A model generated the notes under the pieces. The model searched no databases, was not told the DNA's origin, and worked only from the letters and a program-made list of their open reading frames with translations. This document shows positions 28,142 through 36,456 of a stretch of 64,000 nt of DNA, one piece after another. Where the stretch lies: assembly GCF_005144585.1 (NCBI RefSeq), contig NZ_SSMQ01000026.1, forward strand, positions 80,260 to 144,259. The letters are read 5' to 3'. Both the position numbers and the translations under genes were made by a program. The stretch comes from Polyangium fumosum. Lineage in GTDB: Bacteria; Myxococcota_A; Polyangia; Polyangiales; Polyangiaceae. Position 1 is the stretch's first letter; each line of letters starts with the position of its first letter.

Positions 28142-30733
28142 ATGGCGCACCTCGAGACGTCCACGCTCTGGGAAAGCACGCTCGCGCCCCGCGGGGCCGA
28201 CGACGCAGCGGGGCCTCGCGCGACCTTGCGCGACGCGCTTTCGCGCATCCGCGGGCGCGCCACGGCCATCGCGAACGAGATGGTCGCAGCGCGCACCGAC
28301 GAGCCGAGCCTCGCGGACCTTTTGCACACCGACGATCTGTGGATCAGCGCAGACACGGTGGCAGGGCCGAGCTTCTCGCTGACGCCGCCCGAGGCGTTCG
28401 TGCTCGCGTCGTCGCTCGTCGTGCACGATCTCGCGCTCGCGCTGGCGACGATGCACGGCGGGGCGGACGCGCTGAAGGGCGAGCGCACGTGGCTCGACGC
28501 GGTCGTGGGCATGCTGGTGCGCAAGCTCGGGCGCGCGCCGACGACGGCCGAGCTGCAGCAGCCGCCGGCCGACATCGAAGAAGACGCGATCGCAGAGGCG
28601 CTGCGCGTGCTCTACGCCAGGCACGCCGAGCGGCTCGCGCTCGCGCCATACGGGGACGCGCACGGGCAAGAGCACCACCTGGTCGAGCCGGTGGAGCTCC
28701 GGCAGGCCTACGGGTCGACGATCGGCCGCGTCGCGCGGAGCCACCTGTGGCTCGCGACGGAGCTGCCGGAGCACTTCCACGAGACGATCGCGCCGCTCGC
28801 CGGGATGCCCTCGGGCTGGACGGTGGACGCATTCAAGCTCGCCTGCCTCTTGCGCGTCGCGGACGTGGCGCGGATCGATTTTTCGCGCGCGCCGCACTTC
28901 TGGCGCGCGGCGCGCAGGCCCGCGGGGGCGCGGCGGGAGCACTGGATCTTGCAGGAGAAGCTGCGCGAGCCGTACGTCGCGAACAGCCGGCTGATCTTCC
29001 TCGCCGACAGCCCCTTCACGGTGGAAGAGGCGCCCGCGTTCTGGCTCGGGATGGACACGCTGGTCGCGGTGGATCGCGAGCTGCGGATCGTGGACACGCT
29101 GCTCGCGGAGGCAGGTCGGCCGAGGCTCGTGGCGCGCGGCGTGGCAGGCGTGGAGGACCCGAGCCGGCTCGCGGATTTCCTCCCCGTCGAGGGATGGACG
29201 CCGGTGGATACGCGGGTGCACGTGACGGACATCCCGTCGCTCGTGGAGCGGCTCGGCGCGACGCGGCTCGACGAGAGCGACGCGTCGATGCCGCTGCGCG
29301 AGCTCGTGCAGAACGCGGCGAGCGCGGTGCGCGCGCGGCGCATGCTGGAGGAGTGGCCGAGCGACTGGGGCACGATCACGGTGCGGCTCGGCGAGGACGA
29401 GGAAGGGCACTGGCTGGAGATCGAGGACACGGGCACGGGGATGCCCGCAGAGGCGCTCTCGGCGCCGCTGCGCGACACGGCGAGCGAGTACTGGTCGTCG
29501 CTGCTCTTGCGCCGGGATCCGCCGGGGCTCCTGGCGAAGGGCTTCCGCCGCGGAGGCGGCGGGCTCGGGCCCTTCGCGGTGTTCCTTTGGGGTCAAAGGG
29601 CCCGGGTCACGACACGCACGTCCGATCGGGGGCGGAAGGAGACGAGCGTGCTCGAGCTCTATGCGGGCGGGACGACGCGCCCGATCCTGCGCGCGGCCGC
29701 GGACGCGGAGGTGATGAGCGACGCGGGGACACGCGTGCGGGTGTGGCTGCGCGCGCCGCCGGACGCACCGGACGGGATCTTCTACCGGCGCGGGCACGAT
29801 CGCTGCTGGACGCTGGAGGAGCTCTGCGCGTGGCTCTGCCCGGCGCTCGACGTGCACCTCGACGTGGAGGACGCACACGGCAAGCGCACGCGCGTGGTGC
29901 CGGCGTCGGACTGGATGACGATCGACGGCTACGAGCTGCTCGGCCGGACGTGGAGCCCGGAGCCCGAGCCGTTCGAGAGGCTCTGGCCGCGCGAGATCCC
30001 GGAGATGGCGCAGAACCTGCGGCCGCTCGTGACGTCGTCGGGCGACACGGTGGGCCGCGCGTGCATCCACCCGACGTACGCGGGCGTGGTGGCCGTGGGC
30101 GGGCTGCGCGCGTGTTCGATGCGAGGGATCTCGGGCGTGCTCGTGGGTCGTCCCGGGGCGACGCGAGAGGCGACGGCGGTGCCCGTGGTGGAGCGGCAGG
30201 AGCTCGCGCGGTGGGCGTCGGAGCAAGCGGCGCTCTTGTCGGCGCTCGTGAAGGAGCCGGCGGAGCAGATGGCGTGCGCGCAGATCGTGCGGGCGTGCGG
30301 CGGTCGTCTCGGCGCGCTGCCGATCGCGGAGAGCGCCAAGGGATGGCTGTCGGAGCAGGCGATCGCGGCGTGGGACGTGGTGCCGGACGAGGTGCTGCTC
30401 GTGCGGGATCACCAGCGCGGGCGTGGTCCGTGGTGGCGCGCGAAGATCACGCTCGCGCCGAACGTGCTGGTGGTGCGGATGCACCTGCCGGCGATCCTGG
30501 ATGCGCGGGATCCGACACTGTGGCCGAGCGAAGAAGCGCCGAGCGGTGAGCCGTGGCGCGCGGTGCTGCGGACGCTGGCGGGCGCAGTGCTGGAGGCGCT
30601 GGCGCGCGCGTGGGGCGTGCCACTCGACGAGGTGGTGCGATCGACGGGGCCGTCGCGGGAGTCACGGGTGATCGGGGTGGCGGATGGGCGGAGCGTGGAG
30701 AGTTTTGTGGATGTGGTGAAGCGGCCGGGTTGA
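28142..30733 (+). CDS. HD-domain and Hsp90-like (GHKL) ATPase fusion protein
   Basis: An 863-residue protein. The N-terminal 330 residues carry an HD-type fold: SLVVHDLALALATM (His-Asp), a later ARSHLWLATEL and FKLACLLRVADVARIDFSRA, the hallmark of HD domains joined to Hsp90-like ATPases (the HD-CE class). Residues about 385-520 are a GHKL ATPase: LRELVQNAASAV (N-box), IEDTGTGMPAE (ATP lid Asp) and GGGGLGPFAVF. The C-terminal 340 residues are unassigned. Such fusions are predicted to act in defence or stress conflict systems; the following AAA ATPase gene fits a two-gene cassette, although a long inverted repeat lies between them. Activity and target are unknown. Confidence 0.75.
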   Translation: MAHLETSTLWESTLAPRGADDAAGPRATLRDALSRIRGRATAIANEMVAARTDEPSLADLLHTDDLWISADTVAGPSFSLTPPEAFVLASSLVVHDLALALATMHGGADALKGERTWLDAVVGMLVRKLGRAPTTAELQQPPADIEEDAIAEALRVLYARHAERLALAPYGDAHGQEHHLVEPVELRQAYGSTIGRVARSHLWLATELPEHFHETIAPLAGMPSGWTVDAFKLACLLRVADVARIDFSRAPHFWRAARRPAGARREHWILQEKLREPYVANSRLIFLADSPFTVEEAPAFWLGMDTLVAVDRELRIVDTLLAEAGRPRLVARGVAGVEDPSRLADFLPVEGWTPVDTRVHVTDIPSLVERLGATRLDESDASMPLRELVQNAASAVRARRMLEEWPSDWGTITVRLGEDEEGHWLEIEDTGTGMPAEALSAPLRDTASEYWSSLLLRRDPPGLLAKGFRRGGGGLGPFAVFLWGQRARVTTRTSDRGRKETSVLELYAGGTTRPILRAAADAEVMSDAGTRVRVWLRAPPDAPDGIFYRRGHDRCWTLEELCAWLCPALDVHLDVEDAHGKRTRVVPASDWMTIDGYELLGRTWSPEPEPFERLWPREIPEMAQNLRPLVTSSGDTVGRACIHPTYAGVVAVGGLRACSMRGISGVLVGRPGATREATAVPVVERQELARWASEQAALLSALVKEPAEQMACAQIVRACGGRLGALPIAESAKGWLSEQAIAAWDVVPDEVLLVRDHQRGRGPWWRAKITLAPNVLVVRMHLPAILDARDPTLWPSEEAPSGEPWRAVLRTLAGAVLEALARAWGVPLDEVVRSTGPSRESRVIGVADGRSVESFVDVVKRPG

Positions 30734-30753
30734 GGGAGCGGCGGGGGCCGGGT

Positions 30754-30845
30754 CGACGAACAAGGGGCGTGGGTGGTCCCCCCGAACTCGGGCCCTGCGG
30801 GCCCTCAAACAACAGGACCCCCCCACCCACGCCCCTTGTTCGTCG
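30754..30845. repeat. 23-bp perfect inverted repeat with inner palindrome
   Basis: The arm at 30754-30776 (starting CGACGAACAAGG) is the exact reverse complement of 30823-30845. The 46-nt spacer contains GGGCCC-TGC-GGGCCC. Transcribed, it would form a long hairpin between the HD/Hsp90-like and AAA ATPase genes; no T-tract follows on either side. Confidence 0.9.
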
Positions 30846-30954
30846 TCCCAACCCCCCCCACCTTCCGCGCGGGACACCCCCGACGGCTGGGGAAAGAGGG
30901 GTGGGGAGCGCTGACGGGGGGGACGGCGGACGGAAGAAGGACGCGAGGACTGGG

Positions 30955-32790
30955 ATGAAGCTCGTCGTCGAGAAGGTCGGGCGGATCGAGAAGGCGGAGA
31001 TCGAGATCCGGCCGCTCACCGTGTTCATCGGGGAGAACGGGACGGGCAAGACGTGGACGGCGATGGGGCTGTTTGCGCTGCTGAAGACCTCGTCCGGCCA
31101 GGGTCGAAACGAGAAACGAGTGACCCAGGACGTCGAGCGGTTGCTCGCGGACCGCGCGCACGAGTTCGTCGAGCAGGTGGAGAAAACGTCAGGGGAACTC
31201 CTGTTCGAGATTCGACGATCGGAGTTGCTCCGGTTGTTGCCCGAGCAGTTCGAGGTCCGGCTGGATCGGATCGACGGTGAAAGACTCGTCGGAGCGACGC
31301 TCGATGAACGAGCGCAGTTTCGCCTCACGCTCACGCAACACGAATTCGGCCGGTATCCCGAGGATCTGCTCCTTCGGCTGAAACTATCGCCGGGACACCT
31401 CTCGGCCACCCTCTTCGAAGGGGACTCCGAACCCTTGGTCGGTACGAGCTTCAGCACGCGTGATCTGCGAGAGGCCGTTCAAGCGCAGCTCGCGATCCTT
31501 CTCTCTGCCTGGATACGACGCATGCGCATCCTGCCTGTGGAGCGGGATTTCTTGTCGCCAAAGTACGTGCAGCTCCTCGTCCAGGGCATCCGATTGTCCC
31601 TCGGTCAGCAGGCCTTCTGTGAACTGCTTTCCTTCGCCCAGGCACGGGGAGCGTCCCCGTCGCGAGAGGACCAGGAGCTCGTACGGCTCACGGGGCAAGT
31701 GCTCGGGGGGCGCTTTGGGTTCGAAGAACCCAGCGCATCCCTCGTCTTCAAGCCTGAAGGAGCGAACGAGCCCAGCATGCTGCCGGTCGCTGGATGCGCC
31801 TCCATGCAGAAATCGCTCGCAGGCCTGCAGTTGTTCCTCGAAACGGCAGAACGCGGTGACCTGTTGATCATCGACGAGCCCGAGCTCAGCGCGCACCCGG
31901 AAGCCCAGGTAAAGCTCGTCGAACTCTTCGCTCTGATGATCCGTCGCGGCATCCAGCTCGTGCTCATCACACACTCGCCCTACATCCTCGACCGCCTGTC
32001 GACGCTCCTCGAACTTGCCCGACTCAGCGAGGAGCAACGAGCGCGGGTCGCCGATGTCCTCGCGCTCGGGAACCCGGATGCGTACGTCACCCCGGACGAG
32101 GTCGCCGTGTGCCTTCCGGACAGAACACAAGGCGGGTCTCTTCGTTCATCTGCTCGAAGAGAAGGCACGCACGGCCGACATCTCGTACCTCGCCAGGCCC
32201 TGGGAAAAGCAGCGATCTCCTGGGCTCCCGAGCCCCTGAAGCGCGCGCGTTCGCGCAAAGCCGGGCGCGCCGAGATGGGGTGGAGGGGATTTTCGGTGCA
32301 ACGGGTCGGCTTGCCGTTGCGTGGCGTGTGGTGCACGCACGGAAAATCGCCCCGTCGAGCGTCAGCGACGGTGGTTGCTCCATGCAAGACGGTCCTTCGC
32401 CGCTGCACGGGAGCGGTCGCACCGGTGCAAGGAGCCTCCCGCCCCCGTGACGGCGGTGTTTGCACGTGCGCAAGCAGCGATGTGGCGTGGGATGGCGGAG
32501 CGTTGTCCCCGTGCAACCACGGTGAACGAACGTCGTTGGCCGCCCTTGCACGCGTGCAAGGCACGCCACGCAAGTGGCACGGGTCGCGTTGCGCGCACGC
32601 AAGGCACGCCTCGCAAAGGGCACGCGTCGTTTTGCGTGCGTGCATGGCACGCCTCGCAGGTGGACGCGTCCTTTTGCCCGCGCGCACGGGCCGGACGGGC
32701 CGGTGGTTGCCACGATCTGCGCCGGCGCGCGTGCGCTGCGGAGCGGACGTTGCGGGCCCGCGCGCGCGTGCACGGGCACTCGGGACCTAG
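30955..32790 (+). CDS. AAA family ATPase (AAA_15/OLD-like) with disrupted C-terminus
   Basis: From ATG 30955 (GAGGA upstream). The first about 386 codons are a normal ABC-like AAA ATPase: PLTVFIGENGTGKTWTAMGL (Walker A), a long helical insert, and DLLIIDEPELSAHPEAQVKL (Walker B) with LVLITHSPYIL. Near 32110 the family-like sequence jumps to the next frame (FRTEHKAGLFVHLLEEKART), which stops at 32239, while the ATG frame runs on through a non-coding-looking repeat array to 32790. A single-base indel, or replacement of the 3' end, is the likely cause. Paired with the HD/Hsp90-like gene it may have been part of a defence cassette. The product may be non-functional. Confidence 0.7.
   Translation: MKLVVEKVGRIEKAEIEIRPLTVFIGENGTGKTWTAMGLFALLKTSSGQGRNEKRVTQDVERLLADRAHEFVEQVEKTSGELLFEIRRSELLRLLPEQFEVRLDRIDGERLVGATLDERAQFRLTLTQHEFGRYPEDLLLRLKLSPGHLSATLFEGDSEPLVGTSFSTRDLREAVQAQLAILLSAWIRRMRILPVERDFLSPKYVQLLVQGIRLSLGQQAFCELLSFAQARGASPSREDQELVRLTGQVLGGRFGFEEPSASLVFKPEGANEPSMLPVAGCASMQKSLAGLQLFLETAERGDLLIIDEPELSAHPEAQVKLVELFALMIRRGIQLVLITHSPYILDRLSTLLELARLSEEQRARVADVLALGNPDAYVTPDEVAVCLPDRTQGGSLRSSARREGTHGRHLVPRQALGKAAISWAPEPLKRARSRKAGRAEMGWRGFSVQRVGLPLRGVWCTHGKSPRRASATVVAPCKTVLRRCTGAVAPVQGASRPRDGGVCTCASSDVAWDGGALSPCNHGERTSLAALARVQGTPRKWHGSRCAHARHASQRARVVLRACMARLAGGRVLLPARTGRTGRWLPRSAPARVRCGADVAGPRARARALGT
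32245..32775. repeat. About 13 degenerate 43-bp tandem units, each with a palindromic core
   Basis: Cores resembling TTGCACGCGTGCAA begin at about 32245, 32289, 32332, 32375, 32417, 32460, 32503, 32546, 32589, 32632, 32674, 32717 and 32760: spacing 42-44 throughout. The best copies are at 32460, 32546 and 32589; between cores GGCACGCC-CGCAA recurs. The period is not a multiple of three, so it is not a protein repeat. It fills the gap between the broken ATPase gene and the nucleoside permease gene. Confidence 0.8.
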
Positions 32791-33698
32791 TCGGCGGCGT
32801 GTTTGCCGAGACCCTCGGGCGCACCTGCGCGGCGTGGGGCGAGCGCGAGCACGAGCAAGGTCGCGACGTAGGGCAAGGTCTGGATCAGATCGCCGATCGC
32901 CGTCTTGCGCACCTCGTCCTGGAGCACGATTTGCAGCGCTTCGAGCGTGCCGAACGCGAGGCACGCGAGCGCGGCGCGGCCCGCGCGCCAGCCCGAGACG
33001 ACGACGGCCGCGAGCGCGATGAAGCCACGCCCCGCAGACATGCCGGACTCGAAGCGCTGCTGGTCGTACGCGAGGTGTGCGCCGCCGAGCGCGCAGATCG
33101 CGCCGGAGACGGCGAGCGCGGTGAGGCGGACGCGCGTGACGGCGATGCCCACGCTCGCGGCGGCGACGGGGTTCTCGCCCGCGGCGCGGACGCGCAGGCC
33201 GAAGCGGGTCCTTTGCAGGAGGAACGGGGTCGCGGCGACGGCGGCGAGCGCGAGGAAAAAGACGGGATCGGCGAGGACACGCAGGAGCATCGCGCCGCCC
33301 GTGGCGCCCGTGGGGCCGAACCGGTACGCCTCGATCCCCGGGGAGTTCGAGGCGCTGTCGTAGAGGGCGCGCAAGCCCATGCGGGTCGCGGCGAGCGCGA
33401 AGAGGTTCAAGGCGATGCCGCTGATGACGGCGTGGACGCGGGCGCGCTCCGTGAGCTGGCCGTGGCCGAGCGAGAGCGCGACGCCGGCAGCGATCGCCGC
33501 GACGAGGCCAAGCGTGGGGCTGTTCGTCGCGTGCGTGACGGCGACCGCGGTGAACGCGCCCGTGAGAAGGATGCCTTCGAGGCCGATCTGGATGACGCCC
33601 GCGCGCTCGGCCCACACGCCGCCAATCGCCGCGCACGTGTAGGGCACGGCGATGCGGATCGACTCGGCGAGCATGGTGAGGGAGAAGATCGAGCTCAC
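32787..33698 (-). CDS. Nucleoside-type ABC transporter permease (YufQ/NupQ-like)
   Basis: A 303-residue permease of the branched-chain/sugar-type family (BPD_transp_2). It has eight or more membrane helices, with the family pattern AIGGVWAERAGVIQIGLEG near the N-terminus and RAAGENPVAAASVGIAV in the coupling loop. A GTG start overlaps the stop of the partner permease (GTGA). With the second permease and a double ATPase it makes a transporter of the type that imports purine or other nucleosides in Bacillus and related bacteria. No BMP-family binding lipoprotein is in the window. Confidence 0.87.
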   Translation of the reverse strand: MSSIFSLTMLAESIRIAVPYTCAAIGGVWAERAGVIQIGLEGILLTGAFTAVAVTHATNSPTLGLVAAIAAGVALSLGHGQLTERARVHAVISGIALNLFALAATRMGLRALYDSASNSPGIEAYRFGPTGATGGAMLLRVLADPVFFLALAAVAATPFLLQRTRFGLRVRAAGENPVAAASVGIAVTRVRLTALAVSGAICALGGAHLAYDQQRFESGMSAGRGFIALAAVVVSGWRAGRAALACLAFGTLEALQIVLQDEVRKTAIGDLIQTLPYVATLLVLALAPRRAGAPEGLGKHAAD

Positions 33699-34804
33699 GA
33701 GCGGGCCTCCTCGGAGGCAGGCGTGGGGGCCGGTTTGTCGCGCGGAGGTTCAGGCTCGGGGCCTTCGTTCGTCGCCGCGCGCGAGCCCTTCGCCGCGACG
33801 CGGCTCGCGACCGCGACAAGGACGATGAGCGTGGCTTCGAGGACGTCCATCGCCTCCTTCGGGACACGCGCGTTCACCGCGAGGCCGGCCTGCTCCAGCG
33901 TGCCGAGGAAGATCGCGGCGAGGACGATGCCGACGGCCTTGCCGCGGCCGAGCATGGCGACCGCGATGCCGCTCCACCCCGCGCCCGCGCCGAGGCCAAG
34001 CTCGTAGTACCCCTTGTACCCGAGCGCCGTCGAGGAGACGGCGAGCGCCGCGATCGCGCCGGAGAGGAGCATCGCGAGGAGCAAACGCCGCTCGACGTCG
34101 ATGCCCTCGGCACGGCAAGCCTCGGCGCGAAACCCGACCCAGCGAATCTCGCGGCCGAGCCGGCTGCGTTCGAGCAGGGCCATTCCGACGAAGACGCTCA
34201 CGACGGCCAGAGGGAAGGCGAAGCTCGCGGCGCTGCCCGCGAAGGAGGGCACGACGCGATCGAGGCGCGGGAGCGCGGCGCCAGGCGCGATGTCCGCGGT
34301 GCGGAGCGAATTGGAGCCGAGGACCGTGGTGAACGTCCACGGGAGGATCGCGTCCACGATGCGGTTGACCATGATGGCCGTGATGATCTCGTGCACGCCG
34401 CGACGCGCGCGCAGGATCGCCGGGATGAACGCGACGAGCGCGCCCACCGCGGCGGCGGTGGCGAGCACGATCGGCAGCGCGATCGGCATGGGAAGCGAGG
34501 CGGGGAGCTTCGAGGCGACGAGGCCGCCGACGAGGCTCGCGAGCGCGAGCTGCCCCTCGGCGCCGATGTTGAAGAGGCCCGCGCGCAGCGCGACCTCGAA
34601 CGCGAGGCCCGTGAAGAGCAGCGGCGTGGCCTTGAAGAGGACCTGGCCGAGGCCGTAGGGCGTGCCCCACGTGCCCTCGAACGCGAGGCGCAGCGCCGAG
34701 GCCGGCGCTTCCCCGAACGCGAACGCGATCAGGTTGAAGATCAGGATGCCGCCCGCGATCGCGAGGACGATCGGGAGCAAGGCGCGGACGCGCTTGTCGT
34801 TCAC
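33695..34804 (-). CDS. Nucleoside-type ABC transporter permease (YufP/NupP-like)
   Basis: A 369-residue permease starting at GTG 34804 within the stop of the ATPase gene (GTGA overlap); the frame is open much further upstream but only as a shadow of the ATPase gene. Membrane helices are regular from residue 10 on; ALRAGLFNIGAEGQLALASL is the family signature and GFRAEACRAEGIDVERR the coupling loop. The C-terminal 35 residues are a charged Pro-rich tail. It forms the second half of the membrane channel. Confidence 0.88.
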   Translation of the reverse strand: MNDKRVRALLPIVLAIAGGILIFNLIAFAFGEAPASALRLAFEGTWGTPYGLGQVLFKATPLLFTGLAFEVALRAGLFNIGAEGQLALASLVGGLVASKLPASLPMPIALPIVLATAAAVGALVAFIPAILRARRGVHEIITAIMVNRIVDAILPWTFTTVLGSNSLRTADIAPGAALPRLDRVVPSFAGSAASFAFPLAVVSVFVGMALLERSRLGREIRWVGFRAEACRAEGIDVERRLLLAMLLSGAIAALAVSSTALGYKGYYELGLGAGAGWSGIAVAMLGRGKAVGIVLAAIFLGTLEQAGLAVNARVPKEAMDVLEATLIVLVAVASRVAAKGSRAATNEGPEPEPPRDKPAPTPASEEARS

Positions 34805-36360
34805 GCGTCCTCCATGCCGAGCATGGCCCGGCCGATGACGTCGTCGGAGGACGTGGGCGGTAGCTCCGTCACGATGCGGCCGCGGTGCAAGACGAGGATG
34901 CGGTGCGCGAGGCGCCTGAGCTCGCCGAGGTCCGCGCTCACCACGAGCACGGCGAGGCCCTTTTCCGCGGCCGCGACGATGGCGCCGTGGATCGTCGCGG
35001 CCGCCCCGACGTCGACGCCGCGGGTCGGTTGTCCGAGGACGACGAGCGCGCGCTCGGGGCTCGCCTCGATGCGATCGAGCGCGCGTCCCACGACGACCTT
35101 CTGCTGGTTGCCGCCGGACAGCTCGCCCGCGCGCCTCGCCGCGTCGGGCGGGTTCACGCCGAACCGATCGATACGACGCTTGATCAACGCGGCTTCCGCG
35201 GCGGGCCCGTCGATCTGGCCAAGCTCGCCGAGCACGAGGTTGTCGCCCACGGTCGCGTCGAGCATGAGCCCGTCGGCGTGGCGATCTTCGTGAACGACGG
35301 CGATCGCGCGGCGCCGCTTGCGAAGATCCTCCGTGGACCTCACGGCAGGCAGGCGCGCGCCGCCGAGGACGATCGATCCGGCCACGCCGGGTTCGAGCCC
35401 CGCCACCGCGCGCACGAGCTCGCGTTGCCCGTTGCCCTCGATGCCCGCGATTCCCACGATCTCCCCCTTCTTCACGGCGAGGCAGAGGCCGTCGAGCACG
35501 CGCTTGCCCGCGGCGTCGACGAGCACGAGGTCCTCGATCGAGAGCGCGACCTCCGCGTCCTCCGCGAGCGCGGGCGGGCTCGCCTCGGGCGGCGGCTCGC
35601 CGCCCATGATCGCGCGCGTGAGCTCGTCTTCGAGCCGCTTCGGGTGGTCGCGCTCGTCCGCTGTGATCGGCCGCGAGAGGACGGTCCTGCCGCGCCGCAT
35701 GATCGTGACGTGGCCGGCGAAGCGGAGGACCTCGTCCATGCGGTGCGTGACGACGGCGATCGTCGCGCCTCCCTCGGCGAGCGCGCCGAGCGTCGTGTAG
35801 AGCTCCTCCGCTTCGAGCGGCGAGAGGACCGCGGTCGGCTCGTCGAGCAGGATCGCGCGGGCGCCGCGGTAGAGCACGCGCAAGATCTCCAGCCGCTGCC
35901 GCTCGCCCACCGCGAGATCCGAGGTGCGCGCGTCGAGGTTCACACGAAGGCCCGTCGTTTCCATGAGCGCCTCGGCCTCGCGCCGCGCCTTCGCGAGGTC
36001 GAGTCGGCCGAACGAGCCCGTGGGTTCGCTCCCGAGGACGAGGTTCTCCAGGGCCGTGAACGCTGAAACCAGCATGAAGTGCTGGTGCACCATTCCGATG
36101 GCGTTCGTCCACGCTTGGGGCTTCGGATCGCCTGCGGCGTCCTGCGCCCCAAACCCCCGGCCGTCCTCGATCCGCACCGTGCCCGCCACGCGTGGGGCGA
36201 ACCCCGCGGCCGCCTTGAGCAGCGTCGACTTGCCGGCCCCGTTCTCGCCGAGGATCGCGTGGATCACGCCGGGCTCGAGGGTGATCGTGGCCGACCGGAT
36301 GGACCAGCAATCGCCGTAACGAACGGCGATGTCTTCGATCTTCATCACGGGGCCGCGCAT
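34801..36360 (-). CDS. ABC transporter ATPase, two nucleotide-binding domains (nucleoside/sugar type)
   Basis: A 519-residue ATPase with two ABC domains. First: GENGAGKST (Walker A), LAVGERQRLEI (signature), AILLDEPTAVL (Walker B). The second domain is degenerate, as usual for this class: GIEGNGQRELV in the P-loop place, LSGGNQQKVVVGRAL (signature), LVVLGQPTRGVD. This matches RbsA/MglA/YufO-type ATPases. Its C-terminal end overlaps the first permease gene. An ATG at 36345 (MKIEDIAVRYG) is an alternative start. It is divergent from the spermidine-synthase-like gene. Confidence 0.92.
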   Translation of the reverse strand: MRGPVMKIEDIAVRYGDCWSIRSATITLEPGVIHAILGENGAGKSTLLKAAAGFAPRVAGTVRIEDGRGFGAQDAAGDPKPQAWTNAIGMVHQHFMLVSAFTALENLVLGSEPTGSFGRLDLAKARREAEALMETTGLRVNLDARTSDLAVGERQRLEILRVLYRGARAILLDEPTAVLSPLEAEELYTTLGALAEGGATIAVVTHRMDEVLRFAGHVTIMRRGRTVLSRPITADERDHPKRLEDELTRAIMGGEPPPEASPPALAEDAEVALSIEDLVLVDAAGKRVLDGLCLAVKKGEIVGIAGIEGNGQRELVRAVAGLEPGVAGSIVLGGARLPAVRSTEDLRKRRRAIAVVHEDRHADGLMLDATVGDNLVLGELGQIDGPAAEAALIKRRIDRFGVNPPDAARRAGELSGGNQQKVVVGRALDRIEASPERALVVLGQPTRGVDVGAAATIHGAIVAAAEKGLAVLVVSADLGELRRLAHRILVLHRGRIVTELPPTSSDDVIGRAMLGMEDA

Positions 36361-36456
36361 CGCCCCGAGGATACCGCGGGCCCTGCGCGCCGGGATCGGC
36401 GCCGATGACCTTTTTCACGCCGTGCGATCTCGGGCCCTTGGACTATCGTCCGCGGC

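Noticed and set aside
27137..30484. Minus-strand open frame of 1115 codons
   Set aside because: Antisense shadow of the HD/Hsp90-like and corrinoid genes; Arg/His-rich with no domains, caused by high GC.
32245..32775. CRISPR array interpretation of the 43-bp repeats
   Set aside because: Units are degenerate along their whole length, there is no constant repeat with unique spacers, and no cas gene is near.
32240..32786. Cys-rich coding frames across the 43-bp array
   Set aside because: The same repeat appears in successive different frames because the period is not a multiple of three, so the peptides are artefacts.
34805..36418. Upstream extension of the nucleoside permease frame
   Set aside because: Only the part from GTG 34804 has membrane helices; the rest is the ATPase gene read out of frame.
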